From Wenyingzhuangia aestuarii (lineage in GTDB: Bacteria; Bacteroidota; Bacteroidia; Flavobacteriales; Flavobacteriaceae): a stretch of 64,000 bases of DNA. Below, in pieces: positions 53,713-61,128 of the stretch. The notes below the pieces were generated by a model. It searched no databases, was not told where the DNA came from, and saw nothing but the letters and a program-made list of their open reading frames with translations. The position numbers were made by a program, and so were the translations under genes. Every line of letters begins with the position of its first letter. Position 1 is the first letter of the stretch. Where the stretch lies: positions 186,001 through 250,000 of the forward strand of contig NZ_JAATJG010000003.1 of assembly GCF_011927765.1 (NCBI RefSeq), read 5' to 3'.

Positions 53713-54480
53713 ATGATTTTTACAGACACCCATACCCACTTAAATAGCGAACAATTTGATGAAGACAGAAATGAGATGATTCAACGTGCTATAAACGCAG
53801 GTGTACAGCGTTTGTTTATTCCTTCTGTAGATTCTGAATACACTCAAAGTATGTTTAACGTTTCAGAGGCTTTCCCAAACAACGTACATTTAATGATGGG
53901 GGTTCATCCTACACATATTAAAGAAAATTATAAAGAAGAGCTTAACATAGCTCGTGAATGGCTAGAAACAGGAAAATTTGTGGCCGTGGGGGAAATTGGA
54001 ATGGATTTGTATTGGGACGATACGTATGTAACACAGCAAAAAGAAGCTTTTAAGATTCAGGTACAATGGGCTAAAGAATTGGGATTGCCAATTAACATAC
54101 ATTGTAGAAATGCTTTTAAAGAAGTTTTTGACGTTTTAGAAGAAGAAAAATCTAACAAACTATTCGGAATTTTTCACTGTTTTACAGGAACCTTAGAAGA
54201 TGCTAAAAAAGCGATTGGATACAACTTAAAATTAGGAATTGGTGGAGTTGCTACTTTTAAAAACGGAAAAATAGACAAATTCTTAGCCGAAATTCCTTTA
54301 GAGCATATTGTCTTAGAAACCGATGCTCCTTATTTAGCCCCTACTCCTTTTAGAGGAAAAAGAAATGAATCTGCCTATGTAATTAATGTAGCCGAAAAAC
54401 TAGCTACCATCTATCAGAAAAGCTTAGATGAAATTGCAGCAATTACCACACAAAACAGTATAGATGTTTTTGGAGTGTAA
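53713..54480 (+). CDS. TatD-family metal-dependent deoxyribonuclease
   Basis: A 255-aa TIM-barrel hydrolase. The metal-binding motifs are DTHTHLNS near the start, MMGVHPTHI, VAVGEIGMDLYWD, INIHCRNAF, IFHCFTG and LETDAPYLAP. The family cuts DNA with 3'-5' exonuclease activity in other bacteria. It stands alone. Confidence 0.93.
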   Translation: MIFTDTHTHLNSEQFDEDRNEMIQRAINAGVQRLFIPSVDSEYTQSMFNVSEAFPNNVHLMMGVHPTHIKENYKEELNIAREWLETGKFVAVGEIGMDLYWDDTYVTQQKEAFKIQVQWAKELGLPINIHCRNAFKEVFDVLEEEKSNKLFGIFHCFTGTLEDAKKAIGYNLKLGIGGVATFKNGKIDKFLAEIPLEHIVLETDAPYLAPTPFRGKRNESAYVINVAEKLATIYQKSLDEIAAITTQNSIDVFGV

Positions 54481-54592
54481 TATGTATCTACTCAAAAAAC
54501 ATCAAACAAATTCTGTAACAACAAAACTCTTATTTACTACCACAAATCTTTTAAAACGGGACTTGTCCTAATAATGTCCATCGTTATTTTTC

Positions 54593-54621
54593 TTGTTTTC
54601 TAATTTCTAAAATTACATTTG
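54593..54621 (+). promoter_or_regulatory. Promoter of the GH3 gene
   Basis: TTG (54593-54595) and TACATTTG (54614-54621) are 18 bp apart, a good match to the Bacteroidota -33/-7 promoter. The GH3 start is 29 bp further. The preceding 110 bp contain nothing recognisable. Confidence 0.6.
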
Positions 54622-54650
54622 AGAATAATCATTTTAAAACGTTTATTCTT

Positions 54651-57230
54651 ATGAAATACTTTAAAACAGCATTATTGACTGCGTTTTTATTCTTACTAAG
54701 TTTTGGCTCTTTTGCACAAACTTGGAAAAATCCGAATGCAAACATTAATGATAGAGTTCAGGACTTACTGTCCAAAATGACTCTAGAAGAAAAAATTAGC
54801 TATTGCGGATCTAGAATTCCAGAAATTAAAAGATTAGGAATTCCATCTTTTGAATGGTACGGTGAAGCTTTGCACGGAATTATTGGATGGAATTGTACTC
54901 AATTTCCACAAAACATTGCCATGGGTGCCACTTGGAATCCTGATTTAATGTTTGATGTTGCTACTGCTATTTCTAACGAAGCAAGAGCTTTAAAAAACAT
55001 GGGGGAAAAAGAAGTAATGATGTTTTCTCCTACTGTAAATATGGCCAGAGACCCTAGATGGGGTAGAAATGGTGAATGTTACAGTGAAGATCCTCACTTA
55101 ATGTCAGAAATTGCACGTATGTATGTTAGAGGAATGCAAGGAAACGACCCTAACTATGTAAAAACGGTTACCACTGTAAAACACTATGTAGCTAACAATG
55201 TAGAAACAAAAAGAGAGTGGATACATTCTAACATTGGCAAAAAAGATTTATACGAATACTACTTTCCTGCATACAAAACCTGTGTTGTAGATGAGAAAGC
55301 AACAGGAATTATGACCGCATTAAACGGTTTAAACGGAATTCCTTGTACAGCACACAATTGGTTGGTAAATGATGTATTAAGAGACGAATGGGGATTTAAA
55401 GGATATGTAATTGCAGATTGGGCTGCTGTGCAAGGTCTTGAAAAAAGAATGAAGTATGCAAAAACACAACCCGAAGCTGCTGCAATGGCTATAAAAGCAG
55501 GTGTTGATCAAGAATGTTTTAGACATAAAGAAAAACAAGCTCCAATGGTAAGTGCATTGCCTAAAGCACTAGAAAAAGGCTTGTTAACAGAAAAAAAATT
55601 AGACATTACAGTTGCCAGATTGCTTAGACTTCGTTTTATGACAGGTGATTTTGATGATCCTGCATTGAATCCATATTCTAAAATTCCTGCTAGTGTTTTA
55701 GAATCTGATTCGCACAAAGCTCTGGCATTAAAAGCTGCTGAACAATCTATTGTATTGTTAAAAAACAATCAAGTACTTCCTCTAAAAAAGGATTTAAAAA
55801 ACATTGCCATGATTGGTCCTTTTGCAGATAGATGTTGGATGGGAATATACTCTGGACATCCTAAAAGCAAAGTAAGTCCCTTAGACGGTATCAAAGCCCA
55901 TACCCATGCCAATGTAGCATTTGCAGAAGGTTGTAATGTAACTGCTAAAAACGATGATGACTCCAAAATAGCAGAAGCTGTAGCTTTGGCTAAAAAATCA
56001 GATCAAGTAATTTTAGTTGTAGGGAATGATGAAACTACTTCTACAGAAAACACCGATAGAAAATCGATAAAACTACCGGGGAATCAGCATAAATTAATCA
56101 AAGCCGTACAAGCTGTAAACAAAAATATCATATTGGTATTAGTTCCTAGCGGACCTACAGCTATTGCTTGGGAACAAAAAAACATTCCTGGTATTGTGTG
56201 TGCTTGGCCAAACGGACAAGAACAAGGTACTGCCTTGGCAAAAGTATTGTTTGGTGATGTAAACCCTGGAGGAAAATTAAACGCTACTTGGTATGCATCC
56301 GATAATGATTTGCCAGATTTTCACGATTACAAAATGGCAGGAGGAAACAGAACTTATATGTATTTTAAAGGAAAACCTTTGTATCCTTTCGGATTTGGTT
56401 TAAGCTATACTGATTTTAATATTAGTGATGTTCAGCTAGACAAAAAGAAATTAAAAGCCAATGAATTTGTAACAGTAACTGCTACTGTAAACAATACAGG
56501 AACTTTACATGGTGATGAAGTTGTTCAAGTATACATTCGCAATGTTAAATCTTCTAAAAACAGACCCATTAAAGCTTTAAAAGGATTTAAACGTGTGTCT
56601 GTAGCAGCAGGGAAACAAACCACTGTAGCTATTCAAATTCCTTACGAAGCTTTTTCTTATTACAACACTAAAAAAGGAAAGCTAATGGTTAAAAAAGGAA
56701 CTTTTGAAATTTTGGTGGGTAACTCTAGTGAAAACATTATAGCTACCAAAACTATTGATGTTAAAGGTGGTAATTTACCAGAAATTAAAGTCGGACAAAA
56801 AAGTGCTTACTATAATTTTGATGCCGAAAAACACGGTAAATCTTGGGATTATTTGTACCAAAATAATACAACAAAAAATACCGTTGTTAAAAACAAAGAA
56901 GACAACTCTAAGTGGATAGAATATGAAATTACGTTTGTAGATCCAGGATTTTATGTAAATACTTGGAATGCAGAATTAAACTTTAAATCGGCTAGTAAAG
57001 AATCTATTATAGAAACGTTTATGGCAGGCAACGCTATTAAAACCTATACCATTTTAAACAATCAACGCACATTGGCTATTAAAATTCCAATTCCACCAGA
57101 ATATGGTAAACCAGTACGTTTAAAAATTAAAACTAGAAGTGGAAACGTAGAACACGAGTCTATTAAAATTATTCCTCCTGGTGAAGAAAAGCCTTTTGTA
57201 GTTTCTAAAATTATTGATCAATCTAAGTAA
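54651..57230 (+). CDS. GH3-family glycosidase (beta-glucosidase/xylosidase type)
   Basis: A secreted 859-aa GH3 enzyme with signal peptide ending GSFA-Q. The N-terminal barrel includes SFEWYGEALHGI, MFSPTVNMARDPRWGRNGEC, substrate-binding VKHYVANN (Lys177/His178) and the nucleophile Asp256 in YVIADWAAV. The C-terminal sandwich domain includes VLVPSGPTAIAW and PLYPFGFGLSYTDF, followed by an FnIII-like domain. A further ~140 residues (from about 715) resemble a CBM-type sandwich and are an addition to the common architecture. The order at the barrel start resembles beta-xylosidases, but the substrate is not fixed. It is an orphan, without SusC/SusD genes. Confidence 0.9.
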   Translation: MKYFKTALLTAFLFLLSFGSFAQTWKNPNANINDRVQDLLSKMTLEEKISYCGSRIPEIKRLGIPSFEWYGEALHGIIGWNCTQFPQNIAMGATWNPDLMFDVATAISNEARALKNMGEKEVMMFSPTVNMARDPRWGRNGECYSEDPHLMSEIARMYVRGMQGNDPNYVKTVTTVKHYVANNVETKREWIHSNIGKKDLYEYYFPAYKTCVVDEKATGIMTALNGLNGIPCTAHNWLVNDVLRDEWGFKGYVIADWAAVQGLEKRMKYAKTQPEAAAMAIKAGVDQECFRHKEKQAPMVSALPKALEKGLLTEKKLDITVARLLRLRFMTGDFDDPALNPYSKIPASVLESDSHKALALKAAEQSIVLLKNNQVLPLKKDLKNIAMIGPFADRCWMGIYSGHPKSKVSPLDGIKAHTHANVAFAEGCNVTAKNDDDSKIAEAVALAKKSDQVILVVGNDETTSTENTDRKSIKLPGNQHKLIKAVQAVNKNIILVLVPSGPTAIAWEQKNIPGIVCAWPNGQEQGTALAKVLFGDVNPGGKLNATWYASDNDLPDFHDYKMAGGNRTYMYFKGKPLYPFGFGLSYTDFNISDVQLDKKKLKANEFVTVTATVNNTGTLHGDEVVQVYIRNVKSSKNRPIKALKGFKRVSVAAGKQTTVAIQIPYEAFSYYNTKKGKLMVKKGTFEILVGNSSENIIATKTIDVKGGNLPEIKVGQKSAYYNFDAEKHGKSWDYLYQNNTTKNTVVKNKEDNSKWIEYEITFVDPGFYVNTWNAELNFKSASKESIIETFMAGNAIKTYTILNNQRTLAIKIPIPPEYGKPVRLKIKTRSGNVEHESIKIIPPGEEKPFVVSKIIDQSK

Positions 57231-57268
57231 AATAGATTACAGTTTTTAGTGAACTTATAATAAGTACA

Positions 57269-57304
57269 AACCTCAGATGATTTTATATTGTCTGAGGTTT
57301 TTTT
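57269..57304 (+). terminator. Terminator of the GH3 gene
   Basis: AACCTCAGA pairs with TCTGAGGTT, followed by TTTTTT. Confidence 0.83.
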
Positions 57305-57396
57305 ATGCTGTTAGGGTTCTTGGGTGATTTCTACTTTTTGGAAGAAGTGTGACTATTATTATATGGCGAACATTTTCTGTATCAATAACTAGGTAG

Positions 57397-57420
57397 GTTC
57401 TCAACTTTGCTCGAACACCT
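57397..57420. repeat. Degraded copy of the greA-HIT repeat
   Basis: GTTCTCAACTTTGCTCGAAC then ACCT matches the right arm of the element at 43390-43413 at 21 of 24 positions. The left arm is missing. It sits between the GH3 terminator and the stop of the TPR regulator; the rest of this 222-bp gap shows nothing recognisable. Confidence 0.65.
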
Positions 57421-57452
57421 AAAAGTTAATACATTGAACAGAATCTAGATGC

Positions 57453-58925
57453 TTAAATACTATTAATATAGGCAACCAAATTATCATCTCTATTTAAAGC
57501 CAGTTTTTTTCTAAGTCTATATCGGGCTTTGTTAATACTGTCTGCAGAAACACCTAAAAGTTGAGCCATTTCTTTGGTAGAAAAGTTAAGTTTTATCAAT
57601 GCACAAAGTTTCAACTCATTTCTACTTAAATTAGGATGTTTGTGACTTAACGATTCATAAAAAGAACTATTTACTTGTACAAATCGGGTTTCAAATTCTT
57701 CCCAAGTTTTGGTTGCATTTACTTTAATGGTACTTTTTATTTGTTCTACAGAAACATCGTCTTTATCTTTTTTAACATTCTCTAATCCTTTCTTTATTTC
57801 CTCTAGCAATTTGTCTTTTTGCATTAATTGTAAGGCTGTAACTGCTAATTCCTTTTCTTTAATTTCAACCTCAGCACGAGCTCTTTCTCTGGCTAACTTT
57901 TTTTCTGTAGCATGTTTTTTACGAATTAATTTCATTCCAAAAAACGATACAATTACCGTAAGAATAAATAAAATAGTTGAGAAAATTAACTGTATGTTTA
58001 ACTTCTCTTTTTGAGTTTTGATGAGTTTTAACTCTTGTTCTTTTTGAATTCTTTTGTTTTGTAATATAGCTGTTCTATAAGAATCTTTAATTTCGAACAG
58101 CTCCTTGTTACGTTCACTTTGCCCGCCAAACAAACTATCGCCTAAAACTTTAGAACTTGTCATTTGTTGAAAAGCGATTTTATACATTCCTAATTTGCCA
58201 TTAATTTTGGCCGTTTTTTCTAATAAACCTACTTTTAAACCAACTCTGTTTTTTTTCTTAGATAAAATTTCTAAACTTCTATTGTAATACGTGAGTGCTT
58301 TTTTATTTTCTCCTTTTTGAGCATACAAATCACCCAACATTGAATTGATAATAGATGCATAATGATGCTGTTTAGAAACCTTTTGAACTATTTCTGTTAA
58401 AAGTTTTTCGGAAGCGCTGTAATTCTTAGTTAATGTGTACAAATGAGCTTTTTCTGTAAGGACATACAACTTATCGTTAAAAGAACTATGTAGTGAATCC
58501 AAAATATGTTCGCTAATAGCTAAATATTTAGTGGCCACATCATACTCATCATTCATTCTATACGTTAATGCAGCAGTGTAATATAAGTTAGATTTTACCT
58601 TGGGGTTTGTAAACACCTTTTGTTGTTTTGCATATACAAACATAGAATCTATAGCCATAAAGGCTTTTTCTTTTTCATGAAAAATAGAATATAACTGAGA
58701 TAAATTTTTATATGCTTTGTATTTAATTTTAGAATTGTGTAATGAATCTGATAGAATTAACACATTCCAAAGCTTGTCATAAGCCTCCGGATAATAGGCA
58801 TGTGTTGTTAAGTCTTTTGCTTTTTGTAAATCTTGTTCTATACTTTTTTGTAAGCTGTTTTGTGCCAACACACTACTGCTTATCAACCAACAACCAACCA
58901 CTAAAAAACGAAGAGAATTTAACAT
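57453..58925 (-). CDS. TPR-TM-LuxR membrane-bound transcription regulator
   Basis: A 490-aa one-component regulator. After a signal peptide (ending VLA-Q) come periplasmic tetratricopeptide-like helices (about 30-270), including ALTYYNRSLEIL. One membrane helix lies at about 300-322 (IQLIFSTILFILTVIVSFFG), then a coiled coil (EKELAVTALQLMQKDKLLEE). The C-terminus has a LuxR-type HTH (about 435-485) with LSRNELKLCALIKLNFSTKE and SADSINKARYRLRKKL. It could sense envelope or sugar signals and bind DNA from the membrane. It converges on the GH3 gene. Its target is inferred from proximity only. Confidence 0.85.
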   Translation of the reverse strand: MLNSLRFLVVGCWLISSSVLAQNSLQKSIEQDLQKAKDLTTHAYYPEAYDKLWNVLILSDSLHNSKIKYKAYKNLSQLYSIFHEKEKAFMAIDSMFVYAKQQKVFTNPKVKSNLYYTAALTYRMNDEYDVATKYLAISEHILDSLHSSFNDKLYVLTEKAHLYTLTKNYSASEKLLTEIVQKVSKQHHYASIINSMLGDLYAQKGENKKALTYYNRSLEILSKKKNRVGLKVGLLEKTAKINGKLGMYKIAFQQMTSSKVLGDSLFGGQSERNKELFEIKDSYRTAILQNKRIQKEQELKLIKTQKEKLNIQLIFSTILFILTVIVSFFGMKLIRKKHATEKKLARERARAEVEIKEKELAVTALQLMQKDKLLEEIKKGLENVKKDKDDVSVEQIKSTIKVNATKTWEEFETRFVQVNSSFYESLSHKHPNLSRNELKLCALIKLNFSTKEMAQLLGVSADSINKARYRLRKKLALNRDDNLVAYINSI

Positions 58926-59374
58926 GCTACAAAGTTAACTAAAAACAATACTCAACTTAATCAAATACTACCATATGAATAACGTTTGTGGTAATTATGG
59001 ATTTCTATTTTGTGTTTAAAAAAGACAGAGGAAAGAATTGATCCGACTAGATTCTTTTGAAATTTCTGTAAAAGAAATAATCTACTTAAAATAACAAATA
59101 ATTTATTTAACACTAACTTTTTTAACAAGTTTAACAATTACATAAACTACTACTAATATAATTATGAACACAAAACCCAAATCCCTTTTTTAAAACATAT
59201 AACATCATCTTTACACTACTGATATACAATACCAAATCAATAAGTTTTATTTATTCTTTTTACGAATACAAGATAATTAACGTATCAAACATATTATAGT
59301 TTTAATACTAAGCTAAGCTTCATCTAATATGCTATAAATAAATTACACCTCTTTTTAATTTATATAAAATAGAT
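58926..59374. other. 449-bp AT-rich intergenic region
   Basis: No gene is supported here. A short plus-strand stretch around 59033-59093 reads KELIRLDSFEISVKEIIYLK before a stop, vaguely like the start of a LytTR domain, and may be a decayed gene. A TAACTTTG on the minus strand (58930-58937) lies only 4 bp from the start codon of the TPR regulator. Nothing else is recognisable. Confidence 0.4.
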
Positions 59375-59989
59375 ATGATAAACCTACGTTCTGCCACTAT
59401 TAGAAAATTTTCTGATTTTAATGTTTTTGAACATTTAAAAGAAAACTATCCTGATATAGATTTATATGTAACCGAAACCATTAAACTAAAAGGAAATTAC
59501 GTTTATAAAGCTGTTTTTAAATCTAAAAAAATATATGAAATTGTAAGAGGTGCTGTAAAATTGGGAAGCTACAACCAAGAAGGAACTCCGTTTGTATATG
59601 ATATTATTGGAGATGGAGATTTTTTTGGAAATTTTGAATACCTCAACAACAATCAATTCTACGAATATTCCAAAACCATTGTAGACTGTAAAATTAGAGT
59701 TTACGATTTAGACTTTATTAAATCTGCTATTTTACAAGACCCTATACTTACCGATTGGTTTATTCGCTATTTGGTAAAACGCTGGTGTAATGCAGAAAAA
59801 AAGGTAAAAATGTCTAACGAAAAAGGAACTTTAGAAAAGCTCCGTTACCTTAAAAGTTATTTTAACAATCAAATTCATGACTATGTAGGTGATGAATATA
59901 TTCTATTTGATTTGTTAACTCAAAAAGATTTAGGAGATTTAATAGGAACCACTCGTCAAAGTATTTCTCAAGCTTTAGAAAAAGTTTAA
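59375..59989 (+). CDS. Crp/Fnr-family transcription regulator
   Basis: A 204-aa regulator. The N-terminal cNMP-binding-like jelly roll has KSKKIYEIVRGAVKLGS and DIIGDGDFFGNFEYL, but the canonical cAMP-binding Arg/Glu signature is not evident. The C-terminal HTH is LLTQKDLGDLIGTTRQSISQ. The protein stops directly after the recognition helix (ALEKV), lacking the wing. Several Bacteroidota Crp-like proteins also end early, so it may be intact. It is convergent with phoD and has a long upstream region. Confidence 0.88.
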   Translation: MINLRSATIRKFSDFNVFEHLKENYPDIDLYVTETIKLKGNYVYKAVFKSKKIYEIVRGAVKLGSYNQEGTPFVYDIIGDGDFFGNFEYLNNNQFYEYSKTIVDCKIRVYDLDFIKSAILQDPILTDWFIRYLVKRWCNAEKKVKMSNEKGTLEKLRYLKSYFNNQIHDYVGDEYILFDLLTQKDLGDLIGTTRQSISQALEKV

Positions 59990-59992
59990 AAA

Positions 59993-60020
59993 TAAAGGGA
60001 GCTTAATATAGCTCCCTTTA
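59993..60020. terminator. Terminator between the Crp/Fnr gene and phoD
   Basis: TAAAGGGAGCT pairs with AGCTCCCTTTA around a 6-nt loop. It is nearly symmetric and can serve both converging genes. Confidence 0.75.
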
Positions 60021-60067
60021 TACTTCTACAAAACTTAAAAACTAAACTTGTTTTTAGTACAATATAT

Positions 60068-61099
60068 TTAAGGATACACTTGTACTATTTCTTGTTGAAC
60101 CTTGTTATCATCACCACGCATTTGCATAGTTACTTTGTTCTCATCAAAATTAAATTGTAAAACACCAAAACTAAGCGTGTGAACTACTTCTCCTTTTCTT
60201 AAAGAGTTAGGTTCTCCTTTAAAGTTAAAACTTGCATGAGTTAATCCACTAGAGGTAAAATCTATTAACGGGTAAGCAATTCCTTCACGTTCTAACTTAG
60301 AAAATTCAGAAATATGACGATCTCCCGATAAAAGAATTACGTTATTAGCTTTAGATACTGCAATCATGTTTAACAGTTTTTCTCTTTCGTTCGGAAAATT
60401 TGCCCATTTTTCATAAGGATGATCTTGGGCAATTGTTTGAATACTACTTACAATTACATTAAAATTAGCTTTAGAATTGTACAACTCATTATTTAACCAT
60501 TCCCATTGTGCAGCTCCTAATATAGTTCTTCCTTCTTGTAGTCCATTAATTTCTGCCTTAGAAATTCCTGTTCTAAAATAACGAGTATCTAATAAAATTA
60601 CTTTAATACTTCCTTTATCGGTAGTAAACACTTCTGATGAATATACCCCTTCTTGAGTTCTTCTAGGAGAATCTTTAGGTACTCCAAAAAAATCTAACAT
60701 CAATTGTTGGCTTTCTTTCTTTTTAGGAAATTCTACTCCAGCATCGTTTTTTCCAAAATCATGATCGTCCCAAGTTCCAATTACTTTGGTGTTTTTAACC
60801 ACCTCAGCATATCCGTTTTGTTGGTGTTGCAACTCATAGTCCAATTTAATTTTATTCATGTCTTCAGAATCACCATAAATATTATCTCCTCCCCAAATCC
60901 ATACATTTGGATTTAATTTTAGTACATCATCCCATAAAACATTGGTTTTACTAGGTTTGTTACAAGAACCAAAGGTTAAGGTAAAATCGGAAGTAGCTTC
61001 CGTTTTATTTGTAGAACCAACAGGTGTTGTTGTATTACTTTTATTGTTCTTACAAGAGAATAGCAAAACCGTTGTAAGTATTAAAAATATATTTTTCAT
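60068..61099 (-). CDS. PhoD-like alkaline phosphatase lipoprotein
   Basis: A 343-aa lipoprotein (lipobox LFSC) of the PhoD/metallophosphatase family. Motifs are LTFGSCNKP, WIWGGDNIYGDSEDM, VIGTWDDHDFGKNDAG and VILLSGDRHISEFS. It lacks the N-terminal Tat signal of classical PhoD. It follows the TonB receptor gene by 29 bp on the same strand, so the two probably form an operon that handles a phosphate ester. Confidence 0.9.
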   Translation of the reverse strand: MKNIFLILTTVLLFSCKNNKSNTTTPVGSTNKTEATSDFTLTFGSCNKPSKTNVLWDDVLKLNPNVWIWGGDNIYGDSEDMNKIKLDYELQHQQNGYAEVVKNTKVIGTWDDHDFGKNDAGVEFPKKKESQQLMLDFFGVPKDSPRRTQEGVYSSEVFTTDKGSIKVILLDTRYFRTGISKAEINGLQEGRTILGAAQWEWLNNELYNSKANFNVIVSSIQTIAQDHPYEKWANFPNEREKLLNMIAVSKANNVILLSGDRHISEFSKLEREGIAYPLIDFTSSGLTHASFNFKGEPNSLRKGEVVHTLSFGVLQFNFDENKVTMQMRGDDNKVQQEIVQVYP

Positions 61100-61128
61100 G
61101 TTATTTGTCTTTTTTATTGATTAACGAT

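Noticed and set aside
59933-60010. Possible frameshift at the C-terminus of the Crp/Fnr gene
   Set aside because: A +1 frame gives a short tail (KFKNKGSLI) before a stop, but it lies in the terminator stem and similar early ends are known in the family, so truncation is not shown.
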